Shown one piece after another: positions 21,776-36,722 of a DNA stretch of 64,000 bases (position 1 is the stretch's first letter; every line of letters starts with the position of its first letter). Origin of the DNA: Podocnemis expansa (lineage: Eukaryota; Chordata; Testudines; Podocnemididae). Position numbers and translations under genes: made by a program. The stretch lies in the NCBI GenBank assembly GCA_007922195.1, contig ML682130.1:173120-237119 (forward strand), given 5' to 3'. The notes beneath the pieces were generated by a model that saw nothing but the letters and a program-made list of their open reading frames with translations, was not told where the DNA came from and searched no databases.

Positions 21776-24700
21776 GTGGGTTACTCACCAGTAACCATCC
21801 TTCTTCGAGATGCATGAGGGAGGGAGAAAAAGGGTCAGGAATAGCGCCTGCTATCATTTGGTCACCCCATCGAGGACCAAAAGCTTCATAGAAGTGCCAT
21901 GTAAGGTCACGGTCTCAGCACCTACAGTACTTCCTGGAGGGATAGTGCTACCGCTCTGCTGTGCCAGTGGGTGCCAAGGACAAAACTCCTCAATACATGG
22001 ATATCTGAAGAACCCCCGAGGGAGGTTTCCTCCCATCAGCTAGGAAGTGAATCCATCACAGGGTGGGAACTGCAGCATCTGAAGGACACGCTGGGGGTTA
22101 GAGAACTGAGCAAAGTATTTCCCCAGGCAGGAAGCTAGAAGGCGAATTCAGGGAGTACAATCCCCAAATTCTTGGATCTTGTAGGAAAAATAGGCTCTCT
22201 GTCTATCGGACAGTGGATGTGAATGAATCCTCAAGAATTTGAAGAGGAACCACAGTACTAATGGGCGCCACCAACAGACAAGGGGGTAACCCAGCGGTAG
22301 CACTATAGGTCTACGATCAGACATAGTGAGACGTTCCCAAGAAAGCCAAGGGTGGAAGGGGGCGGACGGACATGCCCTGTCAGGTTCATGACCGAGAGGC
22401 AGAAGGGGTAGCTACAAGTCCCCTGGGAAGAAAAACCCCCGTCTGCACATGGACACTTGCCCAGGAAGGCAGCTGGTGACGTAGGGAGGTGTGTTGGTGG
22501 GAAAACGCCCGAAAGGGTGGCCCCTTCGCAGTTACCCTACGTGGAGATGTGACTAGATGTCCTCTCTTGGGTTCTCTGTCTGGGGTTCGAAGGAGGTACA
22601 CCTGGCCCGTGTTTATGGGCCAGGACATAAGGGAATTGGCCACCTCGATGGGGAGGCGCACTGAGGACGAGGGTTCCTCGGTTGGGGCCCTGGTCCTCAC
22701 TAGATCACCACAAGGTGATGGAGTGGAACCGTAGTTCCCATAAGGAAGGCAAATGGGAGGGGTGGACCATTCACCTTGGCCCCCTTCAGAGGTAAAGGTC
22801 CGCTCTGGCTATGCGGATGTGTCCCCTTCAGTGAGCAGGAAATATTCCTGTTGAATTGGGGTTGGGGTTGCAACGACTGGTTCCCGTTGAACCAATGGTA
22901 TGTGACCGGAGATATCCCTTCCCCTTCCCCTGACCCAGACTCAAGGAGGCCTACCTGAGGAAGGCATCAGGGCCACAGGCACAGTTCTGTTTGTGGGTAG
23001 GCTTCAAATAAGTGTATCTCGGAGCCTCCACAGTGGGGCTGGGGCTACAACGCGACATGCATCTTGTCCCCAGCGAGGTGTTGGCGTGGGGAACACATGG
23101 TAGGGGAATATCCAGGAAGGGTGGAATGCGAGGAGGGGAAAAGAGGCGCGGTTTTCCATTTTTGGGGGAGTCGCTGCTTAAGAAGTGTGTGGTGGGGTAA
23201 ACCAAGGGTACTCAGGTACCACCGGTGTAGGCGGGACATCATTATATTGTCGGGGCCTTGGCGCCCCCGATCCAAGGTCTGCTCGTGCAGTAGCAAAAAG
23301 GGAGAAAACAAAAAGAGAGGTTGGGGATGGGTCCCACCGAATCTCCCTCCCCTAGAGGGGAGAGGGGGTGTTGTGGCTGTCTACGGTGCTGATGCCCTAA
23401 CGCCTCTGTGCCGGAGGATTGAAGTGGGGTGACGGAGAGTAGAGAGCCCCTCCCTGCGAGAGGAAGGTCAAAGACCCAGCTTTCGCAGCAGATAAGCCAG
23501 GAGGAAAAAACTGCCCTGCGGCCCCTTTCTGGGAGAAGATGGGGAATTCGAACTAAGTGGGGGAGGTGGGTCCGGGAGGGAGGGGGGCCAAAGTACTAGG
23601 CCTCTCCCCGAGGATCCCAAGCTGTGGCCACCAAGAGGGTTTCAGGGGGAAACAAGACATCCCCCTCGAAGGGCAGGTTGAGGACTGCCTGCTGCATTAG
23701 GAGGCGCGCTAGCCTCCCTGAGCCGTGCCACTCTGCGGATGGTAACCGCCAAGGCCATGGTGCGAGCGGCGGTGTCCACCACATCGCGTGCTGAAAGGAG
23801 GTCCTGTGAAATTAGGTTGCCTTCTTCCAGGAAGGCATCATACTCCTCTCCAGCCTCAGGCAGGAGCAGGCTTCTAAATTTCCTGCGTGACTCCCAGACA
23901 TCCAGCAAATATCTGCTGGTTATAGCCTGACTATTTGCCACTCGTAGTTGGAAGGCCGATGAGGAGTAAACCTTACAGCCTAGCAGGTCCAGGTCCCTGG
24001 TTTCCCTGGAGGGTGGAAGGTGGTCCCTGGGGGACTCCCCGGGCCCCACTGCCACTGGACTACGTCCCTCGGGGGGACAGGGTGGCCAACAAGGGAGGAG
24101 TAGCCCAACTCAGACACCCAATACTTCACGCTCGCTGTGTCCGAAACTGGGGGGATGGAACTTAGGCTCGGCCACCGGGAATGTGCGAGGTCCTGCACGC
24201 TCAGTTGGGGCAGGACTGCTAAGGGCTCCGTCAAGGTGAAGGCTGGCTCAAAGAAAGTATCGGGAGGGAGACTCAAGGGCTCCACCTCCATGCCTAAATG
24301 GGCCGTAGCCCGGCACAACAAATCAAAATGCGCCGATGGGTTTCCCGTGTAAGACCCCAGTGCCAGGGAGAGCGCGGTACTGGGAGCTCGCCGTAGTGGA
24401 GAGGGAGTTCCTTGGGGGGGACCACTCTTGTGGCCTAAAGCGAAAAGGTGATGGGGACGATGTGCAGCGCCAAGGCCATTTGGAACTCCTGGAAGGTCCC
24501 TCCTACGGGCTGCAAGCAGGGGAGGGGGACCGAGATTCTCGGGCCAGTACCAGTGATGGTGGGGTGGTGCCAGCCCCCACTGGAGTGGAAGATGGCGGGG
24601 CGATGTGGTGAGGATGAGCATAGTGGGTGGACCCAGGCCTTCGAGATGAAGACTGGTGTGCCCCTTCTGGTTGAGAGTGGGGCAGGCAGTGTCGGAAGTA

Positions 24701-25659
24701 GCAGAAGGTCTTGTGCTGCCTCCACCGCTTCTGGGGTGGACGGGACAAGGAGCAATTCCATTTGAGTCGGAGACAAGTCCTCGCCGGGGGGGAAGGACTG
24801 CTGCTCCTGCGGCACCGGGCTCTGACGGGCCTGCGGTGCCGAGGGTGAAATTGGCTGGTGCCAGGGTGAGCTCGGCACCAGCAAAGCTGGACTGTACTGG
24901 GCTGTCGGCACCAGAGATGATGTGGCACGGCACCAAGGCAAGCCCAATGCTGTCGAGCGGCACTGAGGCGCCAGTAGGCGCTGGGGTGGCAGAGTTGGCA
25001 CTGAGGTGGTGCGGCGGCGGGGGCGGTTACCAGTGGTACAGTGCCACGTAGGCTCTGGCACCAAGCTGAGTCTCAGTGCCAGGCATGAACCCAAAGCCTC
25101 GGGTGAAGGGTGCTGGGCCTCCTCCGAGGCTAGGGCACGGCATCGCTGTTCCCTCTCCTTGATAGCTCTGGGTTTGAAGGAGCGACAGATGGAACAAGCC
25201 AAGACCACGTGGTCTTTGCCCAGGCACCTAAGGCGCTTCCCGTGGGGGTCGTCCCAGGGGAAGGCCTTGCCGCACTCAGCACAGGGTTTAAACCCCAGCA
25301 TCGTCAACGCGATGTTCCGGGCCGGTAGTGGGAACTCTGGTAGTGGAATTAAATCCACAAAGAGATGCTCTCAGCTGGACAGCAAGCTGAAGAAAAAGGG
25401 ATAGGTTGCTTGTGGTTCACCAGGAGCGGACGTTCCAATTCCGACGCGCAAGGCAGAAGAAATGAAAACTGAGGAGGGGTCGGGAAGTGGCTGTACATAT
25501 AGCCATGGGGTGGTGCGACAGGTGGAGGCTGCCTCCCCTCTCCTGAAAGGCTAGGACAAGTTTTTTTCCGACCAATCTGGCGCTCCGGCATGGAGACACG
25601 TATTACTGAATGGATCCGAGCAGCCCATCTCGAAGGATGGTTACTGGTGAGTAACCCAC
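21776..25659 (-). mobile_element. DIRS-type element copy with inverted terminal repeats, 3.9 kb
   Basis: The left end 21776-21812 and the right end 25626-25659 are inverted copies: 34 of 34 nt match with a 3-nt insertion (ctt) in the left copy. The terminal motif includes GGGTTACTCACCAGTAACC. Between them, on the minus strand, lies a gag-like gene (about 23596-25358). The remaining 1.8 kb to the left end shows no RT or recombinase that I can recognise, so this looks like a non-autonomous or internally deleted copy. Inverted rather than direct terminal repeats fit DIRS elements. Confidence 0.7.
23596..25358 (-). pseudogene. DIRS gag-like gene (ORF1), frameshifted
   Basis: The frame at 24435-25358 starts with a putative zinc-binding region: CAECGKAF, then RCLGKDH, then CSICRSFKPRAIKEREQR, i.e. 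C-x2-C, C-x3-H and C-x2-C. A Pro/Ser-rich middle follows. The next frames (23980-24963, 23642-24055) continue with YSSSAFQLRVANSQAI, LEEGNLISQDLLSARDVVD and TAARTMALAV, and a last frame ends LNLPFEGDVLFPPETL. These are the usual parts of vertebrate DIRS ORF1 in the usual order. At least two frame changes make it a pseudogene unless this is assembly error. Confidence 0.7.
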
Positions 25660-26744
25660 TGTTTTCAGCTGTCACTCTTATATGCCCCTGGAGTCAATTA
25701 GGCTAATATCCCCATCAATGAGCAAACCTTACAGGGTTGTGGGCATCACAGGGATCTTTGGCTGGGTAATAGAAGCATTGCTGCAAAGTGATATAAAGAA
25801 ACCAAGACCACAAAGGAGAGGGAATGATGTCTTAAAAGAGTCTGGAAACTGGCTTGCTTACAAAAAGCATTTTATTGCTAGGTATCTAAAACTTGCACTA
25901 ATAATAATAATTAGAAAAGGCGAGAAGAATACCCCAAAATACCCAGTTACAGCATTAATAAACATATAAGGAAAGAAAAACACCCAGCTACGATATTACC
26001 TAGATTCTATTGTACCAGGACTAGAGCGAGAGTGTCATAATTAAACAAAGAGAGAGAAAGAGGGAGAGAGGTTGCAGGGGGGTCCTCACTACTCTGGGTA
26101 GCAGAAAGGTTCCTGGTCAGAGGCTGGATGGAAACAGCTCCCACAGCAATCAGCAAAGAAAAAGAAAAGCCAAGTTCCAGTGGAAATGATACAGCTTTGG
26201 ATCCAAGCATCAGGACTCAGGACTCAATCTAAACTCACGAAGGATTCAGACAGGATCTAACCAGGACTTACACAGTACTCTCCCTTAGATATGGGTAAAG
26301 GTTTTTTATAAGGACTTGTTTAAGTGGCCAATACACATTCCTGGCTGGGTGTAATGGTTCAGAGAAGCTCACAATACAATCAGGCATCCTCAGTATTTTG
26401 GGTATCAATTATCACGTCTATGACTACAATGGCCTGATAATTGCTGAGTTTGTTTTGGTGTGATTCCCCATCATGAAATGCTTCCCTGCTTCTTCAATCC
26501 CACAGTTCAGTGTGGTTCTTGCTTTGGAGCTTGGCTCTCCATCGTCAATGCAAATGAAGCTCCATTTACAGAGCTGATGGCTTTTCGATATGGGTAGATG
26601 AGGATGTCTCCCACTTCCTTCTTACTGTTTTTGGTTTTCAGGTCAAGCAGAGGTTGGGGGATGTGCGGGGGGGAGAGTGGGAGGCACTGGCTTGATACTA
26701 TTCTGATTCCTCAAGAACACAGAGCAAACACGTAACACCAGGTC
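25660..26744. other. Non-unit sequence between DIRS copy and unit 3, nothing recognised
   Basis: This stretch has no equivalent in the other units and no supported gene. It contains a GAGA-rich run (26048-26070). It replaces the part of the 3' flank (polyA signal and blocks A to C) that the other units have, so unit 3 is truncated here. Confidence 0.45.
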
Positions 26745-27478
26745 TGTGATAGCTTCTTCTCCAGCCTTTTAGGAGGCTGACTTAGGATCATACAATCAAC
26801 ACTGATTCCTAACTATGGATAATCAATGACATTCTGATACAGGAATGGTGGGGTAGTACAGGGAATGTAAACACCCCATTTCTTGTATAGAAGGTGCTGT
26901 ACCTCGAGAAGAGTGGGACAGCAACAGAGGAAGGTGGGAATCCCTCATTTATTCCACTGCTCTGAAGTAACTGTGGGAACGGCTGCCCCCAACGCCCCCA
27001 GGTTGTAATGTGATCTGTGTATCTCTCCTGTTCACCCAGGCAACGTATCTGTCTGGTTTAATACAAAGTATGTGATGGGAAGATTTTTTTGAATGCACGT
27101 GGTCGCTCTACTAACTGGCTGATGCTCAGCCATTGCTGTATCCTCACCTCAGCAATGGGAGGTTGGATCCTTGAGAATTAAATGCCCCTAGTGTGTGGAA
27201 ATGGATTTTTTACTATGTCCAGACGTAGTCAGGGAACTGAGACAGTTTCTTAGCTCTGAGGAGGAGTCTCTTGTGTCAGATATGCTCTCAGCTGCACTTG
27301 CACATTTTTCACATAAAAAACAACTTGGAGGATAGGTCCCTGTGTGGATTTGCTAATCCCTGATACTTGGGAACAAGAACTGAAGCGGCCCCACATTCAA
27401 AGTCTCGTTCCTGTGTAGCTCTCTGAGGTATGAGCTCGGATTCAGTTTTTCCCTACAGTTATTTTATTCAAAGGTCAC
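26745..27478 (-). other. Unit 3 truncated 3' flank
   Basis: Only the finger-proximal part of the flank is present, from block D (about 26950-27055) to the finger array. Blocks A to C and the polyA signal are missing, so a transcript of this unit would need another terminator. Confidence 0.55.
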
Positions 27479-28470
27479 TCACACCTTTGTGGATTCTCTG
27501 ATGTTTAATGAGGAGCCATCTTCGCATAAAACATTTTCCACAGTCCAAGCACTTATGGAGGGGCTCTCGCCTGTGTGGACTGCCTGATGTCTAAGAAAGT
27601 CTGATCTGTGTATGAAACTCTTCCCCCAGTCTAAGCACTTATGTGATTCCACTTCTCTGTGAATGGCCTGATGGGCAACAAGGCTGCATGTTCGTGGGAA
27701 GCTTTTCCCACACTCCAAGCACTTATGGAGTCTGTTTCCCGTGTGGACTGTCTGGTGATAAATAAGGTGTGATCTGTGTATAAAACTTTTCCCACAATTG
27801 AAGCATTTATGAGGTGTGTCTCCTGTGTGGACTGCCTGATGCACAACAAGAGTTGATCTCTGCGTAAAACTTTTCTCATAGCCCAAACACTTATGATGTC
27901 TGTCTCCTCTGCAGATTCCCTGATGTGCCAGAAGGTTTGTTCTGTGTGTGAAACTTTTCCCACAGTCCAAGCACTTATAAAGTCTCTTTCCTGTGTGGAT
28001 TGCCTGATGATTAATAAGGCTGGATTTCAGTATAAAAGTTTTCCCACAGTCCCAGCACTTATGGGCTCTCTCTTCTGTGTGGACTGCCTTATGGACAAGA
28101 CAGTTTGATCTCCGTGTGAAACTTTTTCCACAATCTAGGCAGTTATGTTGTTTCTCTCCTGTGTGGACTGTCTGATGTTAAAGAAGTCCTGATCTCTGTA
28201 TGAAACATTTTCCACAATCTACACATTTATGCAGTCTCTCTCCTCTGTGGATTGCTTGATGTCTAATAAGGCCTGATGCATGTGTAAAATTTTTCCCACA
28301 ATCCAAGCACTTATGGAGTCTCTCTTCTGTTTGGACTTCCAGATAACTAACAAAGTATGATTTCCACTCGAAATGCTTTCCACATTACAAGCACTTACGG
28401 GCTCTCTCTCCTGTGTGGACTGTATGATGTTCAACTACTTGTGATCTCCATGGGAAACAATTTTCAAAAT
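27479..28470 (-). pseudogene. Relic finger array downstream of unit 3 stop
   Basis: About ten further fingers continue the unit 3 array after its stop. They carry in-frame stops (in 'CL*CGKHF' and 'SGLL*HQ') and a frameshift near 27560 where an extra base follows GES. An intact stretch at 27620-27970 still reads GKSFTHRTNLLAHQG and [15 protein letters not shown]. The end of the array still has the homologue of the usual C-terminal finger. Confidence 0.8.
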
Positions 28471-31347
<2,877 letters not shown>

Positions 31348-31978
31348 TTTCCTGCCACGACCCTGGGGAAGATGGGATGATCTGGAGTGAAACCTGGATG
31401 GGATTCTTCAGCCTGTCAGGAGGAGCAGAGACAGCTGGGTAGCTTTACAAGGGGTTCAGTCCATTTCACACCCTGATTCCCCTTGATCTCTGCAATCTCT
31501 CATGCCAGGAGGTAACTCATTTCTTCTACAACTCCTCAGGGCAGGCCTCTCCCAGCCATGCTACTGCAGCAGTAGACTTTGAAGCCCTTCCACTAACAGC
31601 ATCTCTGTTTCCAGGACAGTTGGTCAGGTCAGGTGGTGAAGGGAACCTATCTGGGCAGGGCTTGGACCTGGAAAAGCTGTCTCCTCAATTACTGCTCTGG
31701 CTGCCCCTTTCTCTCCCCTCCTCCTGTTGCTGGGAGAACTGGTACCTGCCCCATGGATGTGGCTGTTCGCTCTCATTGGGAGGGATTGGCCACTACCCCT
31801 GCTAACAAAGGTTTGAACCCAGCTATGTCACTGAGGGCAGCAGCTCGCGGCCTCTCAGACAGGGTTGCCTATTCTGCCCAGTGAAAATTCACCAGCATGT
31901 CCCTGAAAGGGCCTTTGTGCAGTGTCACCCTTTTTACCCAGCCAGATTCCTTCCCTGAGGTCTCCCCATCACCCAGAC

Positions 31979-32188
31979 CAGGGCTCTCAAACTCAACTCA
32001 CCAAAAGGGCTGCATGAGGACTAATACAGGGCCGGGTGAGGATTAGTTTATTAGCCTGAGGGCCGCACCACTGAAACCTTTTCATGCAAAGATATTGCAA
32101 ATATTGGTAAAAACTGTGTTGTTGCGGGCCGCAGGAAATAGCTTTAGGGGTTGCACGTGGGCCCCAAACCATGTGTTTGAGACGCCAG
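31979..32188. mobile_element. hAT-like MITE in unit 3
   Basis: The ends 'cagggctctcaaactc' and 'gtttgagacgccag' are imperfect inverted repeats of the hAT type. The site is empty in unit 4 (near 40985), where the flanking 'cacccagagggtccagc' is continuous. The target duplication is too degenerate to be sure of. Confidence 0.5.
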
Positions 32189-32306
32189 CCTAGAGGGTCC
32201 AGCTCAGGTGCTGACATCAGTCAAACCTGGGGCTCGCCCAGGGGGTGGGGTTAGTTCCACCACTGCAAACTCTCCCCACTTCACCTGGGAAATGAGGGGA
32301 TCTAGT

Positions 32307-32690
32307 CAGTGGATAAAGCAGACTTTAATGGGCCCTGGAACCCTCTTAATCTCCAGGCCCCCTTCCTGTATTGTCTGGGACCCCTTCATGCACATGGTAG
32401 GCAGTTGCAACCACCTCTCCGTACCACGTGCATCAATTATTGCTCCATAAAAATATTTTATATGGTATTTATATCTATAGCAATTATTGTCACAAAGTAG
32501 CAAGCACTGCCTAACACAATAAGTACTGACATTAACAACAGTGCGGCACAGGAGCTGCCAGCAGCCAGGGCAGAGTAGATCGTTTGTTCCACCAAAGTTT
32601 TCTGTTTTTCGTGGCCCTGGATCTCTGCCCCCCTCAAATTTGTGGGCCACTGAACTGTGTTCTGGACGTTCCTCATTATTTTAACCCCTG
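32307..32690. mobile_element. hAT-like element, unit 3 copy
   Basis: The ends are CAGTGGATAAAGCAG and TTTTAACCCCTG, which match the CAGGGGTTAAAA end seen at 55820. Flanks GATCTAGT (32299-32306) and GATCTAGC (32691-32698) match at 7 of 8 bases. Unit 2 has the single site GATCTAGC at 19693-19700. Unit 4 has the same insertion at 41105-41501. Confidence 0.7.
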
Positions 32691-32799
32691 GATCTAGCAA
32701 AGCTCTCTCCCCACGACTAACCCCACTGGCGGAGCAGCAGCTGCTTTGTCCTGCTTTGACAGGACAGGATGCCACAGGCTCTGACACGGGAGCCCAGCT

Positions 32800-33102
32800 C
32801 TATGGCTTTCCTGCTGGGAGCCGTTCCCTGGTGCAGTCTGGACTCCCGCAAGCCATTTGTTTGGTCCTGGAAGGTTGAGCTGGGTTTATCTGATCCAGGC
32901 TTGGATGAGGCGCAAACAAACTGCCCCACTCCTCCTGGGGAGTTTTGCCTGGATGTTTTTCTAGCCATGAGGGCACATCTCTGGGACTAGGATGCAGGAC
33001 AGCCTCATAATTGAACACACCACACTGCCACCCACTCACTCCTGTAACCATAGTGGTCAGAGCATCACGAGCCTTCTCCATCTCTGGTGACACAATGTGC
33101 AC
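32800..33102 (-). CDS. Conserved open reading block in intron 1, unit 3, unknown function
   Basis: Homologue of the unit 2 block at 19643-20107. It reads SPEMEKARDALTTMVTGVSG, VFNYEAVLHPSPRDV and SWLEKHPGKTPQEEW. It is open for 100 codons. The insertion of a hAT element lies beyond its 3' end. No family recognised. Confidence 0.35.
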   Translation of the reverse strand: MHIVSPEMEKARDALTTMVTGVSGWQCGVFNYEAVLHPSPRDVPSWLEKHPGKTPQEEWGSLFAPHPSLDQINPAQPSRTKQMACGSPDCTRERLPAGKP

Positions 33103-34124
33103 CAGACTTGAACCTACAACTATACTGGAAGCTTATTTCTGGGGTGCAGGGCCTCCAAAGGGAGCCAGGTACAGACACCAGCCTTCTCTGCCTGCAACAA
33201 GAGCCCTTGGGAGCCAGCAAGTGTGACTGAGACCCACCTCCTCCAACATGTCCCTTCAGCCCTTGGAGAGAGCTGGGCTGGGGTAGGGTTAGAAGTCACC
33301 AAAGCATGGGAGGGAGGACAGGGAAGCACAAAAGGGAGGACACAAGGTAGAAAATGTAGCATTAATGTAATATTCTTATGTTTTTAGGGAGCACTGGAAT
33401 GCTTCCCCCCTAAAAATAGGGTGTTTTGGGGCATTCCAGCATCCCTTAAGCCCTGTAAAGAAAAAGCCCGACAAAATCAGGTATTTTTAAAATGCCTGCT
33501 GGATGGAGGACGTGAAGGTAAAAAGAAGGAGATGGCCTCCTTTTGCTGGACATCTGGCAATCCTAGGCTGGAGCCCATCTCATTTCTCCATCCACACTCC
33601 CCCCTGCTCTCACTGGCGCAGACTCTGGTCTGACACTGGCGTGGCTGAGATCTGGATCCTGCTCAGAAACCAGAATATGAGTTTGCACAACCACAAACCT
33701 TTATGGGCTTCCGAAATCATGGTTTTCCTTTGAAGTACTCATATGAGAGCAGGCTCTGGGGGGGAGGGATGAGATTGTTTCTGGATAGTTTGGGAGCCGG
33801 AGGGGGAATTCCCCTGCCTCACCTGCCCCCCACCCTGCTAACTTCACCGCAAAAGGGAATAAACCCCCCAGCTGCTGATCTGGAGACCCCCATCCTCTCT
33901 TTCTACCTGATGGGGGGCATCATTTTTTCACTATCCTTGAACACCAGCCTGTGTCCTGTTTTCTCCCCCAGCCTCCTGCAGCCCTGCCCCACATCCCCCC
34001 TTTTTCTTCTGCTTCCCCCCTCTGAGCTTTTCTGCCTTGCAACCTTGTTTCCCCCGCCCCTAATTCCCCTGCATCGCCTCTGCCCCATAGCCCAGCCCCC
34101 TGCCCCATCTCTGCCCCTCTTTAC

Positions 34125-34320
34125 CTTCCCCCCCAGCCAGGGGCAGCCCGGATCAGGCTCAGCCCGAGCGAGTCGCTTCCTCCCCGGCCCCGGGATCCTC
34201 CCCGGCCCCGAGCCGCCTGGGCGCTGGCGCTGGGTCCTAGCGGGGGTGGGATCCAATCCCGGCCTCCCCCCCCAGCCTCCCGGCCTAAATAAAGACATTG
34301 GCGGCCCCTAACCCAGCATT
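34125..34320 (-). promoter_or_regulatory. GC-rich promoter and exon 1, unit 3
   Basis: The conserved donor GGAAG|GTAAAGAG is at 34125/34124. The GCGAGTCGCTTCC motif and CTGGGTCCTAGCG are present. It is shorter than the promoters of units 4 and 5 and lacks their long shared segment. Confidence 0.55.
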
Positions 34321-34474
34321 AGGCTGGGATGGTGAACAGCAGCCGCAGAGGCAGGAAAGTCCAGATCCAGGGTAGGGGTGAGCTGGTGGGTTTCTGCTCC
34401 ACAGTCTGTATTAAAAAAGCTGGTTTTAAATCACCGCAGAAACCCGTGCATGAAGCGATCTCCACGAAATTGGG

Positions 34475-34735
34475 TGGAAAGAAAATGTTGCACCTTGCCA
34501 TTGGCATCCTTCAGAATCTTTTTTTCTCTCCTAGAACTGCAGCGCCTAGGACTGTGTCAATCCCATTGTGTGTTAGAGATCATGCCAAAGTACCTAACAG
34601 ATCAATTAACCGCACCTAAAACCATTGCCATAGGCCAGTGTAGAGAATGCTGCAAGTCAGTATGCACTTTTCACACATTTTGTTTTAGTGATGTCAATGC
34701 AAAGATGACCTTGTCAGTAAAAATCAACTTCATGT
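34475..34735 (+). repeat. Dispersed repeat, inverted relative to 9832-10080
   Basis: Contains 'ctagaactgcagcgcctagg', 'gtgtgttagagatcatgcc' and ends near 'tgaccttgtcag'. These match, inverted, the segment next to the unit 1 promoter. Family unknown. Confidence 0.5.
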
Positions 34736-35133
34736 TATAAAAAATAAAAGGTAAGCTGGCAATGAGCCACCCTTGCCAAGTTCTTCTTCAACTACTGCTC
34801 TCATCCATTCTCATCCAGGTGTACACGTGCCACGCTGCATGGTCATCTGGAATCTGTTCACCCCAGCCCATCCCCGTAAGCACACTCGCCCATGCCCCCT
34901 TAGTCCTGTGCTCTGGGCTGGCCATAATACATGGGTGGTGCTGAACCTGCCCCCTTCGGTTCCTTCTTTGCACCCAAGTGACAGTTGTGGAAATACTGCC
35001 CTTGCATACCTGCAAACACCTGTTTCCCTCATCCTTGCAGAGCTGTAACATGTCAGCCGAGGTGGCAGACATAATGGCCACCTCACCTCGCCCCCAGCAT
35101 TGCCCTCTAGACTATGGAGCTCACAGGGAGGAA

Positions 35134-35935
35134 TGTTAAGTATCGATCTCCCCTGATGGGCCTTAATTTCCTGGGTGAGTTTCTACCTCCCAAGCCTTGT
35201 GTCATCAAGGGGGGGGGGTTTTCTATCCCCCTGAACAGTTTCTCTGCACCACGAAGGAGGGATCATTGTCTGGGGCCCCAGTTACATCATTGGTCCTGAC
35301 CTGCATCTCATTTCCAATTGGCTATTTTATACTCTGGCCGTGCAGTACACTATTTAAGCCCCTGCCTCAGTTGGCTCAAGTGTTCTCCCACCCTCGAACA
35401 CTGCAGGGCATGTCACGAACTGGTCAGACTGATCCCCCGACCTAGACAGGGAGCTCCTGCCTGCAAAACTTTTGGGTGTACTCGAATTGCCGGCTGAACG
35501 ATTAAGTACTGGGATGCTGCAGCGGGTCTGCCTCCTCGCTTTGGGTTCCACTACGGTGCTAGGACAGGTATTATAAACTGATACAGTTATTCTACCTCTC
35601 TCGATTTGTTTCTTTCTTCTTTCCTTTTATGATACTATTTATGCATTGTTTATAAGTGTAGTTTTTTTCATTTATGCATTGTTTGTAAGTGTAGTTTTTC
35701 GTTTGATCCTTGTATAGTGCTTTATTACATAGCTGTTTATTATCCCACTTGTATCTTGCATAGTCTTTTTCGCTGTGTAGCTGTTTACCCCCCCATAGGC
35801 ATTTTTGTTGCCATTTTGTTGTATGCCTTTATGAGACCACTATAAAATTTTTTCTACTTGAAATTGGTGTCTGTCTCCTTGGTGGGTGTTGCCAGTCCAT
35901 CACAGTTACATCTCAAACCGGGGTTCAACATAACA
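35134..35935 (+). mobile_element. Candidate solo LTR
   Basis: An 802-bp segment with TGTTA and TAACA ends, a TATA-like 'tatttaagcccctg' near 35350 and a T-rich second half. It interrupts the DIRS relic. No target duplication is visible at these ends, so the boundaries are uncertain. Confidence 0.35.
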
Positions 35936-36212
35936 CTCTGTTTCAGCACCTCTGGCATGTTACAATTGGAATAGACCCCTCGCAAAAAGCAGGACTTGGA
36001 GCCAGTGGCACGAAAAACACCCTTTAATAGGGCAGCTCAATGGCGCCACTGTAGCACATCCAGGGCAAAGCCCCATTCAACCCTGCCGTAGTTACAGCTC
36101 TGCATCCTTGTTTCTTCTTTACTCAGTTGAGCTCCAAATGTTCCCATCTAGCCTGTGCACAGAGTTTGCAATGAGAGACCAACCCCTTTTTCCAGCCACA
36201 TGAAGGACGCAT

Positions 36213-36722
36213 GTGGAACCTGGAACACTTACAGCCATGCCTGGTTTTAAGCCCTGCATCTCCTGCGGCAAATCTCTCTCAGTCAGTGACTCGCTTGAGA
36301 AGTGCCAGAAGGGCCTGGGTGAAGAACGCAGGACCAACAAGTGCCACATCTGTTGTCAAGCCAAGAACCCAAAAGGGGCAGGAGAGTTGTCTCCACACCA
36401 AGGGAATGGAAGTGGTCCTCCGCCCAGCTTCTGCACCAAACTGAGCACCAACCGCACTGGAAACTCTGGCACAGAAAGCACAGTCTGCACCGGCGCCTCC
36501 CTAGCACAGATCACCATCATGGAAGGGCAAGAGGCTGCAAAGCAGAGAAGTTGGTGCACCAAAGGCCCAGGTATCAGGGAGAAGCCCTGTCCTGGTACAG
36601 ATTGGGGTCCCCTGCACAAGCACAGGGACCCTCCTCAGTCAGGGGCTCGAAACCACAGGCCATCCTGCCTCCATCCATGTCAGAGGCCTTTGAAGCTGCA
36701 CAGGCACTGCTTTAATGGCTGA
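36213..36722 (+). pseudogene. DIRS gag-like gene fragment
   Basis: The frame contains MPGFKPCISCGKSLSVSD (Met at 36237), then EKCQKGLGEERRTNKCHICC. This is homologous to the cysteine-rich start of the gag-like frame at 25358, with the same C-x2-C and later C-x2-C spacing. The downstream frame is closed at 36722 and then continues as unrecognised sequence. Confidence 0.6.
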
